A stretch of DNA of 64,000 nucleotides from Psychroflexus curvus (GCF_020164585.1 NZ_JAIQZF010000008.1:1-64000); one strand, 5' to 3'. Shown: positions 1-8,684, counted from the first letter of the stretch. Program-made: numbers and translations. Notes: generated by a model from the letters alone, not told the origin.

Positions 1-102
1 GGTGATTATCTCAAGGGCGATATACGTAATTGTTATCAAGGGAAGAACCATACTCTTATTGAGACCCTTTATAATTGATTCTTTAAATTTATAAATCTAT
101 AT

Positions 103-213
103 TTATATGAAATCAAACATACGAGGGTTTGTTGCAACTGGTTTAGAATTTTGGGCTACAATACTGCCAAAAACAATCAAAAAGATTAATAAAGTGAATA
201 CTATTTTTTTCAT
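103..213 (-). pseudogene. 36-residue secreted-protein fragment
   Basis: A short reading frame starts with MKKIVFTLLIFLIVFGS, a clear signal peptide ending near VAQN, and stops after 36 residues (last residues MFDFI). It lies just downstream of the amidohydrolase gene on the same strand, 28 bp away. The signal peptide is convincing but there is no room for a mature domain, so it is probably the 5' stub of a lost exported protein. It could also be a real short secreted peptide. No family was recognised. Confidence 0.4.
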
Positions 214-241
214 AATAAACTAGGTTTAGGTATTGTCTTTT

Positions 242-1669
242 TTAATTAAACTTCTCATTTACTGGCCGTAAAAGTCCGCCGCGCATGACGTGGGTAATGG
301 AGCGGATGTTCGAGATATCTTCCGAAGGATCTTTTTCAAGGATAATGAGATCAGCCATTTTGCCTTTTTCCAGGGTGCCTATATCATCCAGTCTTTCCAT
401 AGCCATCGCGCCATTGCGAGTGGCCATGATGATCAATTCAGCCGGTGGGATTCCGGCTTTTTGCATTTCTTCCAACTCGTTATAATAGGATATACCATGC
501 ATTGAACCCGGAATACCAGCGTCAGTACCTACTGTGATTGTGACTCCGGCGTCCCAAAGTTTTTTCAGGTTTGCTAATTCGAGGCTATCAGACTTCCGGT
601 ACTCTTTACTAAGGCTAAAATCAATGTATTCCTGAACGGTCAAAGTGTCAAAGTCGCTAATATATTCCTCTGGGTTGTTTAAGAATCTTAGCGTTCTTTC
701 ATCTACCACTTTATTTAAATCATTGATTTCCACCTTTTCACCAAGTAAGGCCATCATAGCAAGCCTCCATAGATCAGAACTACCCGTAGTGGGTGTATAT
801 AAAGCATTTTTATTTTTAATTAACTCTACAAATTCTGAATCCACAATCTTATCATTTACTCCATGTACCAGCAGCTTCGCACCTAGCTCCAATGCAGCTT
901 TAGCCTCCTCCAGAGTGCTCACATGCACGATCATTTTATTACCAACATTCTGAACCTCTTCTGCCACAGCTTTTAGGTTAGCCATAAATTCCGAGTCATC
1001 CAGCGACATTCGCCATATTTTTATACCGGTTGATCCCAGATAAGTATTGTATTGCACTACTTTTTGGCCCAAAGAGTCTGATGTCAGCCGGACCATTTCT
1101 TTTTCTACAGGTGGATTAATACTTTTGACAAATCTTTCCGGGGCCGGAGTTATTAACGGGCCTGCAGCAGCTACGTGAGGAGCGTTAAGATTCGTTTCTG
1201 CACTTTCCTGTAAAGTTATGGTCCAGGGGGAACCTCCATTATCATAAACTGCCGTAACCCCGGTTCTTAGGTAAGCTTCATAATATTTTTCAATATTGTT
1301 TTTTGTCCAGGCTTTCGCGGCCAGATAATTTAAGGAGTCTACTAGTTTCTCTTTAATCATTCCAGGCCTGGTATCAAATAACCCGGTAGCACTTAAATGC
1401 ACATGGGCATCAATTAATCCCGGAGTGATGAATTTCCCTTCAACATCGATAATTTCAGCATTATCAGGTATAGCAGTGTTTTCATCGCCGGCTGCTTCTA
1501 TAGTTCCTTCTTTAATTACAATGACGCTATTTTCAATCTTTTTACCGTTTCCGTCAAACAGGGTAGCGCCTTTGTAGACGATGTATTCAGGATTGGTATT
1601 TTCAGCATTGTTGCAGCTGATAAAAATTATCAGCAACAACGGTAAAAAAAGTAAACTGAAGGTTTTCAT
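242..1669 (-). CDS. secreted amidohydrolase (lipoprotein), paralogue 1
   Basis: This 475-residue metal-dependent hydrolase belongs to the imidazolonepropionase-like amidohydrolase group. The N-terminus MKTFSLLFLPLLLIIFISC ends in a lipobox, so the enzyme should be a lipoprotein outside the cytoplasm. The small beta domain (VYKGATLFDG, about residue 31) is followed by the metal-binding HxH in GLIDAHVHLSATG near residue 90, later metal-ligand candidates in KMIVHVST and LLVHGV, and GTDAGIPGS near residue 390 with the catalytic Asp. The C-terminus ADLIILEKDPSED is typical of the family. It is paralogous to the gene at 3312-4748, and the 3' ends of the two are almost identical in DNA. Substrate cannot be inferred; family members act on cyclic amides, dipeptides or similar compounds. 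Confidence 0.88.
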   Translation of the reverse strand: MKTFSLLFLPLLLIIFISCNNAENTNPEYIVYKGATLFDGNGKKIENSVIVIKEGTIEAAGDENTAIPDNAEIIDVEGKFITPGLIDAHVHLSATGLFDTRPGMIKEKLVDSLNYLAAKAWTKNNIEKYYEAYLRTGVTAVYDNGGSPWTITLQESAETNLNAPHVAAAGPLITPAPERFVKSINPPVEKEMVRLTSDSLGQKVVQYNTYLGSTGIKIWRMSLDDSEFMANLKAVAEEVQNVGNKMIVHVSTLEEAKAALELGAKLLVHGVNDKIVDSEFVELIKNKNALYTPTTGSSDLWRLAMMALLGEKVEINDLNKVVDERTLRFLNNPEEYISDFDTLTVQEYIDFSLSKEYRKSDSLELANLKKLWDAGVTITVGTDAGIPGSMHGISYYNELEEMQKAGIPPAELIIMATRNGAMAMERLDDIGTLEKGKMADLIILEKDPSEDISNIRSITHVMRGGLLRPVNEKFN

Positions 1670-1731
1670 TAAAATTTGGTTTTAGTTGATGATATATTTA
1701 TCAAGCTATTAAAAGCAGATGGTTGCTGTTG

Positions 1732-3144
1732 TTATTTTTTTGAAGAAGGTTCAGGCAGAGCAGTATGTCTTGGAATGAATATCCTTCCATCCCGGATGAC
1801 AACTTCTCCGTCGCGAATGACCATCTTTATCTTCTTAAGATCTTCAAGATTTTCATCAGGCTTTCCATTAATAATTATGAGATCCGCTAATTTCCCTTTT
1901 TCAAGCGTGCCCAACATGTGATCCATATCCAGTATCTCCGCAGATGTTTTAGTTGCAGCAATTAGAACCTCTTCTTTTGTAAATCCTGCTTTTATGTAAT
2001 TCTTCAGTTCACTTATATAAGCATCTGGTAAAAACCTAAACCAGCCTACCACGAGATCGGTCCCTACTCCTATTTTCACTCCGGCTTTTTTCAGTCTTTT
2101 CAGCATCTTCAAATTATCTTCCTTTGAAAAGGAAAATCTTCTGGAGGTAGATAACCAATATCCCCCACGCTGATCAAAGATGTAATCGTAAGGGATCAAA
2201 GTAGGTACAGAGGCCACATTGTTCTCTGCCATTTTTTTTATAACCTTATCTGTCCTGGGAAGAGGATGTTCTATAATATCCACTCCGGCATCCACGGCCC
2301 ATTCGATGTAAAAAGTCTCACAATCACAGGTTACCTGTAAGCCTAAAGCATGGGCTTCTTCTACAGCTGCAACAATCTCATCTTTGCTAAAATGACTTGC
2401 TACTTTTATGATATCTGCCCCTTTTCTAAAATTTTCCCTTACAGCCTTTCTCCACTCTACAGGTCCGGAAGCCTCCGTTATCGTTCCAGCACCAGAATTA
2501 AGAGGACTCCAATCTTCTGCACCATGGCCACCCGGTGCCGTTATTAAAGTACCGGCCGGAAAAACTCTAGGCCCAATTAATCTTCCTCTGAAAACCCAAT
2601 CCTTAAGCCGGAAAGGGATAGTACCCATAGATCCCACATCCCGTACTGAAGTTATACCGCTTTCAATATAATACCGCATTCTTTCGACAGCTCTCAAAGT
2701 AGCATCAGCTTCATCCAAGGCAATTGCGAGATTACCTGATTCAACATAAGTAAGATGAGTGTGAAGATCTATCAAGCCGGGCATCACCGTTTCTCCATTG
2801 AGATCTAAGACAGTAATATTGGCAGGTAATACTAATGTTCCTGGATCGACAACTGCTTCTATTTTATTACTATAGATCAGAATGTCTTTCATTTTAGCAG
2901 GGCTACCGGTTCCATCAAATACCCGCCCTCCTAATATGGCTATAGAATCTTTAGGCGCAAAAGGATTATGGGGCGGCATTGGAACCCTTCTAACATCAGG
3001 AAGAAGACGAGTTTCTTCTTTTAAAAATTCCCTGCGGTCAGATATTTCGACCTTCTCCTTTCCAGACTGTGCAAAAGCTTTTTCAGGAAAATTTAAGCTG
3101 AAAGCCAAAAATGCAGCAAATAAGTACTTAAATAAATTATTCAT
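1732..3144 (-). CDS. secreted amidohydrolase, distinct subgroup
   Basis: This 470-residue protein starts with MNNLFKYLFAAFLAFSLNF and a signal peptide cut near KAFAQ. I prefer this start to a possible upstream one because the extra 30 residues come from the remnant of another gene. The fold is imidazolonepropionase-like amidohydrolase: FDGTGSPAKMKDILI (beta domain), GLIDLHTHLTYVES with the HxH metal site near residue 128, IKVASHFSKDE, IIEHPLP, and VGTDLVVGW with the catalytic Asp. The C-terminal DLIIINGKPDENLED matches the beta-domain return. Unlike its neighbours it has no lipobox and is clearly diverged from them. It sits in the same-strand cluster, probably co-transcribed. Substrate unknown. 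Confidence 0.85.
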   Translation of the reverse strand: MNNLFKYLFAAFLAFSLNFPEKAFAQSGKEKVEISDRREFLKEETRLLPDVRRVPMPPHNPFAPKDSIAILGGRVFDGTGSPAKMKDILIYSNKIEAVVDPGTLVLPANITVLDLNGETVMPGLIDLHTHLTYVESGNLAIALDEADATLRAVERMRYYIESGITSVRDVGSMGTIPFRLKDWVFRGRLIGPRVFPAGTLITAPGGHGAEDWSPLNSGAGTITEASGPVEWRKAVRENFRKGADIIKVASHFSKDEIVAAVEEAHALGLQVTCDCETFYIEWAVDAGVDIIEHPLPRTDKVIKKMAENNVASVPTLIPYDYIFDQRGGYWLSTSRRFSFSKEDNLKMLKRLKKAGVKIGVGTDLVVGWFRFLPDAYISELKNYIKAGFTKEEVLIAATKTSAEILDMDHMLGTLEKGKLADLIIINGKPDENLEDLKKIKMVIRDGEVVIRDGRIFIPRHTALPEPSSKK

Positions 3145-3170
3145 ATTTAATATTTTTATAATGTATTTCT

Positions 3171-3283
3171 TTAGAACCCTTGCCCCTTTGTAGACCGGAT
3201 TCAGGATTGTAATTTTTAGAATTGTTACAACCAATGAAGATCATCAGCAAAAGGGGTAGGAAAAGTGAGTTGATGGTTTTCAT
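3171..3283 (-). pseudogene. 5' remnant of a further amidohydrolase lipoprotein
   Basis: Starting at 3283 the frame encodes MKTINSLFLPLLLMIFIGC and NNSKNYNPE, nearly the same lipoprotein signal and mature start as the flanking paralogues. After NPE the homology continues in another frame as NPVYKGARVL (compare NPEYIVYKGATLFDG in paralogue 1) and then stops. This is a frameshifted N-terminal stub of about 35 codons left directly upstream of the unrelated amidohydrolase at 1732-3144. It may still supply its leader and promoter DNA. Confidence 0.75.
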
Positions 3284-3311
3284 GAGTTTGTATTTGGTGA
3301 AATTTTTTAAT

Positions 3312-4748
3312 TTATTTCTCAAACTTCTCATTCACTGGCCTTAAAAGTCCGCCGCGCATGACGTGGGTAATGGAGCGGATGTTCGAGATATCTTCCGAAG
3401 GATCTTTTTCAAGGATAATAAGATCAGCCATTTTGCCTTTTTCCAGGGTGCCGATATCATTCAGCCTTTCCATGGCCATGGCTCCATTGCGGGTGGCCAT
3501 GACAATTAAGTCTGATGCCGGGATTCCGGCTTCCTGCATTTTTTCGAGTTCATCGTAATAGGAGATTCCATGTAACATGCCGGGATTGCCGGCATCAGTG
3601 CCTACGACTATGGTGACTCCTGCTTCCCAAAGTTTCTTAAGGTTTAACATAGGAATACTGTCATGTCCCTTTTTAAATTCTTCGCTACGTAAGCCTTTTA
3701 TACCTTCCTGAACACCTGTTGTGTCGAGGCTACTAATATATTCTCCGGGAGATTGAATAAATCTTCGGGTTCGTTCATCAAGTACCTGATTAGGATCCTC
3801 TATATCCCCGGCTTCTCCTATTAAAGCCTCCATAGAATATATCGAAGCTTTCTTCCAGCCAATATTCGGCGTATAAAGTGCATTATTCTTTTTGAATAAG
3901 TTGATAAATTCTTCATCCACTACCTTGTGAGACACTCCGTGCACTAATAGTTTAGCCCCTAATTGTAAGGCGGCCTTGGCGTCATCCAAAACATGCGTGT
4001 GAATAATTAGCTTGTTGCCCAACTTTTCAACTTCATCGGCCACAGCTTCCATCCTGCTCATGAATTCCTCGTCTTCCAATGCCAGTCCCCATATTTTAAT
4101 CCCTGTTGATCCCAGATAGGTGTTATACTGTACTACCTTTCGTCCCAAGGAATCAGATGTCAGACGGATCATTTCTTTTTCTACAGGAGGATTAATACTA
4201 TTCACAAATTCTTCTGATGCAGGGGTTATTAATGTACCGGAGGCAGCCACATGAGGAGCATTGAGGTCATTCTCTGCTGTTTCCTGCAAGGAGATTGTCC
4301 AGGGCGCCCCCCCTGTATCATACACTCCGGTAACACCTGACCTCAGGTAGGCCTCGTAATATTTTTCTACATTATTCTTGGTCCAGGCTTTGGCAGATAA
4401 ATAGTAATTGAGAGAATCCAGGTATTTTTCTTTCGCCTGCCCCGGTCTTGTATCAAATAGCCCGGTGGCACTTAAATGCACATGGGCATCAATTAAGCCC
4501 GGAGTGATATATTTTCCTGTAATATCAATGATTTCAGCATTGTCAGGTATAGCCGTGTTTTCATCCCCGACTGCTTCTATTCTTCCTTTATTAATAATGA
4601 TGATGCTGCTGTCTATTTTTTTACCGGTTCCATCGAATAAGGTGGCGCCCTGATAGACGGTGTATTCCGGATTAGTATTATCAGAATTGTTGCAGCTGAT
4701 AAAGAATATCAGCAACAGAATTGAAAAAAGTGGATTAATTGTCTTCAT
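3312..4748 (-). CDS. secreted amidohydrolase (lipoprotein), paralogue 2
   Basis: This 478-residue lipoprotein (lipobox in LLLIFFISC) is the close paralogue of 242-1669 and shares all its landmarks: VYQGATLFDGTGKK, the HxH in GLIDAHVHLSATG near residue 90, LIIHTHV and LLVHGVSHK for further metal ligands, and VGTDAGNPG with the catalytic Asp. The two differ moderately along most of their length but are nearly identical over the last 45 codons. It lies downstream of the cupredoxin-like lipoprotein with a gap of about 40 bp, consistent with one operon read toward low coordinates. Precise substrate unknown. Confidence 0.88.
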   Translation of the reverse strand: MKTINPLFSILLLIFFISCNNSDNTNPEYTVYQGATLFDGTGKKIDSSIIIINKGRIEAVGDENTAIPDNAEIIDITGKYITPGLIDAHVHLSATGLFDTRPGQAKEKYLDSLNYYLSAKAWTKNNVEKYYEAYLRSGVTGVYDTGGAPWTISLQETAENDLNAPHVAASGTLITPASEEFVNSINPPVEKEMIRLTSDSLGRKVVQYNTYLGSTGIKIWGLALEDEEFMSRMEAVADEVEKLGNKLIIHTHVLDDAKAALQLGAKLLVHGVSHKVVDEEFINLFKKNNALYTPNIGWKKASIYSMEALIGEAGDIEDPNQVLDERTRRFIQSPGEYISSLDTTGVQEGIKGLRSEEFKKGHDSIPMLNLKKLWEAGVTIVVGTDAGNPGMLHGISYYDELEKMQEAGIPASDLIVMATRNGAMAMERLNDIGTLEKGKMADLIILEKDPSEDISNIRSITHVMRGGLLRPVNEKFEK

Positions 4749-4791
4749 AGTTAAAATATTTAGTTAGTGATTTTTTTTTAAAGACGGTGTT

Positions 4792-6018
4792 TTATTTCAC
4801 GACAAATTCAGTTATTTCACCCTGATCGTGATGTCTTTTACCATTTTCAGACTTTGCATTGCACGATATCAGATACGTTCCGGGATTAACTTCAACAGTG
4901 GCTGTATTTTCTTCCCCTTTTAATTTAATCGGATACGCACGCCACGGCCAGGAACCATAAGTTTTCTTTTCTCGGGGAAGATTTAGCCATTTTAAAAAGC
5001 TTTCCTTGTTTTCTCCTTCCTTTATCCGCACTATATATATATCGTGCTCATCCTTCGCGTTATTTAAAAAATGAAAAGTATTTATACCCGCTTTAATATC
5101 ACCATTGACCAGAATGTCATTTTTTACAACTTGTATCTCAACCTTGTTTACATTTTTTTCTTCCTGATTTTTTATTATCCTGTTTTCTGTTGCTCCTTCT
5201 TCTATGGTAAATCTGTCCATTACCCCCCACAAACCAAATTCGTGAGAGATCCATGCATATTCTCCGGGGGAGAAACTATAGGTTATAAAAGTGCTGCGGC
5301 CCGCATCTGCCTGCTTCACACCGGTAAGCCATTCTACAGGAGAAGGATCTTGTATAACGTCCATATATCGTAGGGCTTTTTCTATAGTAGTAGAATCTTT
5401 TACCTCAAGAAGATGAAAATCCAGAGGGAAGTCCTCATGGATTATTTCGACCGTCTGCTGGCCTTCTGCAAAACTTTTGGATCTGCTGTTATCATACTTT
5501 TTAAGTGTGATCTGCGTATCTGCATTTGGTTTTGTAGCTCCGGAAAGATTTTCTGTAACTCTAAAAGCTCTTTTCATACCAAGATCGAAATGACTTTTAC
5601 CACTTTCAGTTTTAAGAAAACAAGTCATAACATAATTCCCAGGCTCAAGATGTATTGTTATGTCGCTTTTTTGATTTGGGCTATGAAAACCAGGACCTCC
5701 AACAAGGGTTCTTGGAAAATCATAATCCGCGGAATCCATTTTGCTTCGGATTTCTTCGATACTTAAATCTGATGTAGATTCATAAATCATTGCCACGTGA
5801 TTTTGCTCACCCATATTTTCCATCCGAAAGGTAATCCACCCGGAAGGAAATTCTGAAGGCATAGCGAAGGCATAATCTACGGCTTTGAGATCGACGACAT
5901 AAACAGAATCTTGCTTTTCATTAGATTCTGCCATATTCGTGTTTTTGTTATTCTGCTTGCAGGAGCCGAAAAGGGTAAGGGCTAAAAGAAAAAGAACAGG
6001 AGAATGAAAATTTTTCAT
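4792..6018 (-). CDS. cupredoxin-like repeat lipoprotein
   Basis: This 408-residue lipoprotein (MKNFHSPVLFLLALTLFGSC) has two copies of a beta-sandwich-like module. The first (about residues 40-155) has AMPSEFPSGWITFRMEN and LEPGNYVMTCFLKTESGKSH. The second ends with VNPGTYLISCNAKSENGKRH. The pattern of a GxxTFR strand followed by PGxYxxxCxxxxxGxxH resembles plastocyanin/cupredoxin folds, but the full copper ligand set is not clear, so copper binding is not claimed. A shorter paralogue lies at 23245-24186. It is the first gene of the amidohydrolase cluster on this strand and may be its promoter-proximal member. Function unknown. Confidence 0.7.
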   Translation of the reverse strand: MKNFHSPVLFLLALTLFGSCKQNNKNTNMAESNEKQDSVYVVDLKAVDYAFAMPSEFPSGWITFRMENMGEQNHVAMIYESTSDLSIEEIRSKMDSADYDFPRTLVGGPGFHSPNQKSDITIHLEPGNYVMTCFLKTESGKSHFDLGMKRAFRVTENLSGATKPNADTQITLKKYDNSRSKSFAEGQQTVEIIHEDFPLDFHLLEVKDSTTIEKALRYMDVIQDPSPVEWLTGVKQADAGRSTFITYSFSPGEYAWISHEFGLWGVMDRFTIEEGATENRIIKNQEEKNVNKVEIQVVKNDILVNGDIKAGINTFHFLNNAKDEHDIYIVRIKEGENKESFLKWLNLPREKKTYGSWPWRAYPIKLKGEENTATVEVNPGTYLISCNAKSENGKRHHDQGEITEFVVK

Positions 6019-6888
6019 AAGGAAGGATTATAGTTTTAATGAATCAATATCTTTTTTTTGCTACTCATACATTTTAGGTCTTCAAGGGATTGTTCCCGGA
6101 CCCGTGATTTCATAGTTAATTTGGACAGATTAGTGTATGATTCACACTGGCATTCTTTCAATGATTTCATACATGATTATAAGATTTTAAACAAGCCTGT
6201 CCATAAAATAGGTTTCAAAAAACAAAGAATGATTAAAGATGTTTTAACATCATGTTTTGTTAAACATAATAAAAAATTATTATAAATCAAATTATATTTA
6301 GTTGACTTACAGGAGTTAGGGTTTATTTTATTATTTGTGAACTAAAAATAGATTAAGAAAACACCATTATTATAGAATGTACCTAATGGGCAAATTGAAG
6401 AAGTGAGCCTAAATGGAATTTTAATAGTTGGGTAGGGGGTAGCTGTGGTAAAATCTTTGCTTTAACTCTTGGATTCTGTGTTGAAATTATTACTTAAATC
6501 AATAATAGTTGAGGTTGCAGGCATTTGAGAGAGGAGAGGTAGTGGTCATACCGTTGAGGTGTTAACCTCGGTTTAATTCATTTTATTTTAGTCTGTTTTT
6601 AAAGGCGTATTGATATCATATATAAAATCGGGTATTTATTATTTCAAATATTTGCCACTAATATTAAATAGTGGTAATAATTTGATTTCAGATTATCTTA
6701 TAAAAAGAAATGATATATCCGATTTTATATCGCTTATAATTTTAAGGTTTTAGGATTCATCAAGAAGAGATAAATGCCTTATATTAGTCTAAAATTAATA
6801 ATAACAAGGTAAACGATCGCGTAAACGATTTTACTTTTAGTGCTGTAATATAGGGTAATTTCATTAAAATATAGCAATTTTGATGAAA
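6019..6888. other. 870-bp AT-rich region without a convincing gene
   Basis: No reading frame here has a recognisable domain, signal peptide or plausible start site. It contains the upstream region of the lipoprotein gene (minus strand) at its left end and one copy of a 33-bp dispersed repeat at 6551-6582. The right end runs into the tRNA fragment at 6889 without any trace of a tRNA 5' half. Confidence 0.6.
6551..6582 (+). repeat. short direct repeat, copy 1
   Basis: CCGTTGAGGTGTTA followed, after about 7 differing bases, by GTTTAATTCATT. The same arrangement recurs at 10383-10415 in the same orientation, so the pair brackets the GIY-YIG/tRNA array and the DUF2779 remnant. Confidence 0.6.
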
Positions 6889-6933
6889 CTCATAACCCGA
6901 AGGTCACTGGTTCGAGTCCAGTCCCCGCTACTA
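6889..6933 (+). pseudogene. initiator tRNA (fMet) 3' fragment, leading copy
   Basis: The fragment begins in the anticodon loop (CTCATAACCCGAAGGTC, CAU anticodon) and continues through a perfect T arm, ACTGG-TTCGAGT-CCAGT, and the acceptor strand CCCCGCT with discriminator A. The 5' side of the anticodon stem should be GGG for an fMet tRNA but is GAAA here, and no D arm or acceptor 5' strand is present upstream. It is the best-preserved T arm and acceptor end at the left edge of the array and is followed by the repeated terminator. Confidence 0.85.
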
Positions 6934-6936
6934 AGT

Positions 6937-6966
6937 AAAAGCTTCACAGCAATGTGAGGCTTTTTT
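6937..6966 (+). terminator. rho-independent terminator of the repeat unit
   Basis: The stem AAAGCTTCAC / GTGAGGCTTT with a short AGCAAT-type loop is followed by TTTTTT. It recurs after each tRNA fragment at about 7301, 7660, 8024, 8388, 8752, 9119 and 9487, so it travels with the cassette. It probably terminated the ancestral tRNA-fMet transcript. Confidence 0.85.
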
Positions 6967-6981
6967 AGTTTAAATTAGGAT

Positions 6982-7233
6982 ATGGAATTTGCCGTCTATA
7001 TTTTAAAATCTTTGTCTTATGACAGACATTATGTTGGCCTTACACAGAATTTAATCTCAAGATTTAAATCTCACAATTCACTAGGGAAGAAAGGCTTTAC
7101 CACAAGATATCGACCCTGGTTTGTGATTTGGGTAGAGTTTTATACAACAAAAGCTGAAGCAATGTCCAGAGAAAAATTTCTAAAAAGCGGCAAAGGTAGG
7201 GAGTGGATGCAAAATCATATTGATGATTACTAG
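6982..7233 (+). CDS. GIY-YIG family nuclease, array copy 1
   Basis: This complete 83-residue single-domain GIY-YIG protein has the GIY strand as VYIL (residues 5-8), the YIG strand as YVG (17-19), the conserved Arg27 in ISRFKSHN, and Glu64 in SREKFLKSGKGREW. The length matches the small UvrC-like GIY-YIG family. The sequence AGGAT lies just before the ATG. The TAG stop is also the TAG of the tRNA TAGCTC motif. A Tyr replaces Ser at residue 13 relative to the other copies. Family members are DNA nucleases; a role in moving or maintaining this cassette is inference. Confidence 0.85.
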   Translation: MEFAVYILKSLSYDRHYVGLTQNLISRFKSHNSLGKKGFTTRYRPWFVIWVEFYTTKAEAMSREKFLKSGKGREWMQNHIDDY

Positions 7234-7298
7234 CTCTTTGGGCTCCTATCCGCCCTAGGCGGACACTGGTTCGAGTCTCCGCCCGAGGCGGACTACTA
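7231..7298 (+). pseudogene. tRNA-fMet 3' fragment, copy 1
   Basis: It starts at TAGCTC (end of the D loop and 3' D stem) and has the anticodon loop changed from CTCATA to CTCCTAT. A GC-rich palindrome (TCCGCCCTAGGCGGA) replaces the 3' anticodon stem and variable loop. It keeps CACTGGTTCGAGT of the T arm, then a second palindrome (TCCGCCCGAGGCGGA) before CTACTA. It cannot fold as a working tRNA. Confidence 0.8.
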
Positions 7299-7345
7299 GT
7301 AAAAGCTTCACAGCAATGTGAGGCTTTTTTAGTTTAAATTAGGAT

Positions 7346-7597
7346 ATGGAATTTGCCGTCTATATTTTAAAATCTTTGTCTTCCGACAGACATTATGTTG
7401 GCTTTACACAGAATTTAATCTCAAGATTTAAATCTCACAATTCACTAGGGAAGAAAGGCTTTACCACAAGATATCGACCCTGGTTTGTGATTTGGATAGA
7501 GTTTTATAAAACAAAAGCTGAAGCGGTGTCCAGAGAAAAATTTTTAAAAAGTGGTAAAGGACGGGAGTGGATGCAAAAGCATATCTATGATTACTAG
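7346..7597 (+). CDS. GIY-YIG family nuclease, array copy 2
   Basis: This 83-residue copy has all GIY-YIG landmarks intact (VYIL, YVG, Arg27, Glu64). It differs from copy 1 by YVGF for YVGL, WIEFYKTKAEAV for WVEFYTTKAEAM, and the ending KHIYDY. Its stop is shared with the downstream tRNA fragment. The Glu/Arg catalytic positions are retained, so it may encode an active enzyme. Confidence 0.85.
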   Translation: MEFAVYILKSLSSDRHYVGFTQNLISRFKSHNSLGKKGFTTRYRPWFVIWIEFYKTKAEAVSREKFLKSGKGREWMQKHIYDY

Positions 7598-7656
7598 CTC
7601 TTCGGGCTCATATCCGCCTAAGGCGGACACTGGTTCGAGTCCAGTCCCCGCTACTA
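7595..7656 (+). pseudogene. tRNA-fMet 3' fragment, copy 2 (best preserved)
   Basis: TAGCTCTTCGGGCTCATAT is followed by the TCCGCCTAAGGCGGA palindrome, then the complete T arm (ACTGGTTCGAGTCCAGT) and acceptor strand CCCCGCT-A-CTA. It keeps the CAU anticodon and matches the fMet pattern TAGCTCGTCGGGCTCATA at all but a few bases. It shows that the fragments derive from initiator tRNA, starting in the D arm. Confidence 0.85.
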
Positions 7657-7704
7657 ATTTAAAGCTTCACAGCAATGTGAGGCTTTTTTAGTTTAAATTA
7701 GGAT

Positions 7705-7956
7705 ATGGAATTTGCCGTCTATATTTTAAAATCTTTGTCTTCCGACAGACATTATGTTGGCCTTACACAGAATTCAATCTCAAGATTTCAATCGCATAAT
7801 GAATTAGGGAAGAAAGGTTTCACGACAAGATATCGGCCATGTTTTGTGATTTGGGTAGAGTTTTATACAACAAAAGCTGAAGCAATGTCCAGAGAAAAAT
7901 TTCTAAAAAGCGGCAAAGGTAGGGAGTGGATGCAAAATCATATTGATGATTACTAG
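7705..7956 (+). CDS. GIY-YIG family nuclease, array copy 3
   Basis: This 83-residue copy carries the variant block NSISRFQSHNELGKK, RPCF in place of RPWF, and the VEFYTTKAEAM ending of copy 1. The catalytic Arg27 and Glu64 are present. The unit before it is 5 bp shorter (period 359) because its tRNA fragment lacks the acceptor palindrome. Confidence 0.85.
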   Translation: MEFAVYILKSLSSDRHYVGLTQNSISRFQSHNELGKKGFTTRYRPCFVIWVEFYTTKAEAMSREKFLKSGKGREWMQNHIDDY

Positions 7957-8021
7957 CTCTTTGGGCTCCTATCCGCCTTAGGCGGACACTGGTTCGAGTC
8001 TCCGCCCGAGGCGGACTACTA
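7954..8021 (+). pseudogene. tRNA-fMet 3' fragment, copy 3
   Basis: Same layout as copy 1: TAGCTC, altered anticodon loop CTCCTAT, palindrome TCCGCCTTAGGCGGA, T-arm half ACTGGTTCGAGT, second palindrome TCCGCCCGAGGCGGA, then CTACTA and the terminator. Confidence 0.8.
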
Positions 8022-8068
8022 GTAAAAGCTTCACAGCAATGTGAGGCTTTTTTAGTTTAAATTAGGAT

Positions 8069-8320
8069 ATGGAATTTGCCGTCTATATTTTAAAATCTTT
8101 GTCTTCCGACAGACATTATGTTGGCCTTACACAGAATTCAATCTCAAGATTTAAATCTCACAATTCACTAGGGAAGAAAGGTTTCACGACAAGATATCGG
8201 CCATGTTTTGTGATTTGGGTAGAGTTTTATACAACAAAAGCTGAAGCAATGTCCAGAGAAAAATTTTTAAAAAGTGGTAAAGGACGGGAGTGGATGCAAA
8301 ATCATATTGATGATTACTAG
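8069..8320 (+). CDS. GIY-YIG family nuclease, array copy 4
   Basis: This 83-residue copy combines the FKSHNSLGKK block of copies 1-2 with RPCF and VEFYTTKAEAM of copy 3, an example of block shuffling inside the array. Arg27 and Glu64 are intact. Confidence 0.85.
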   Translation: MEFAVYILKSLSSDRHYVGLTQNSISRFKSHNSLGKKGFTTRYRPCFVIWVEFYTTKAEAMSREKFLKSGKGREWMQNHIDDY

Positions 8321-8385
8321 CTCTTTGGGCTCCTATCCGCCTTAGGCGGACACTGGTTCGAGTCTCCGCCCGAGGCGGACTACTA
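8318..8385 (+). pseudogene. tRNA-fMet 3' fragment, copy 4
   Basis: It is identical in layout to copy 3, with anticodon loop CTCCTAT and palindromes in the variable region and the acceptor side. The terminator follows at about 8388. Confidence 0.8.
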
Positions 8386-8432
8386 GTAAAAGCTTCACAG
8401 CAATGTGAGGCTTTTTTAGTTTAAATTAGGAT

Positions 8433-8684
8433 ATGGAATTTGCCGTCTATATTTTAAAATCTTTGTCTTCCGACAGACATTATGTTGGCCTTACACAGAA
8501 TTCAATCTCAAGATTTCAATCGCATAATGAATTAGGGAAGAAAGGTTTCACGACAAGATATCGACCCTGGTTTGTGATTTGGATAGAGTTTTATAAAACA
8601 AAAGCTGAAGCGGTGTCCAGAGAAAAATTTTTAAAAAGTGGTAAAGGACGGGAGTGGATGCAAAAGCATATTGATGATCACTAG
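8433..8684 (+). CDS. GIY-YIG family nuclease, array copy 5
   Basis: This 83-residue copy joins the FQSHNELGKK block with RPWF, WIEFYKTKAEAV and the ending KHIDDH. The last codon before the stop is CAC rather than TAC. Catalytic landmarks are intact. Confidence 0.85.
   Translation: MEFAVYILKSLSSDRHYVGLTQNSISRFQSHNELGKKGFTTRYRPWFVIWIEFYKTKAEAVSREKFLKSGKGREWMQKHIDDH

Noticed and set aside
6058-6285. Plus-strand ORF of 75 aa in the gap after the lipoprotein gene
   Set aside because: No recognisable features; it overlaps the promoter region of the divergent lipoprotein gene.
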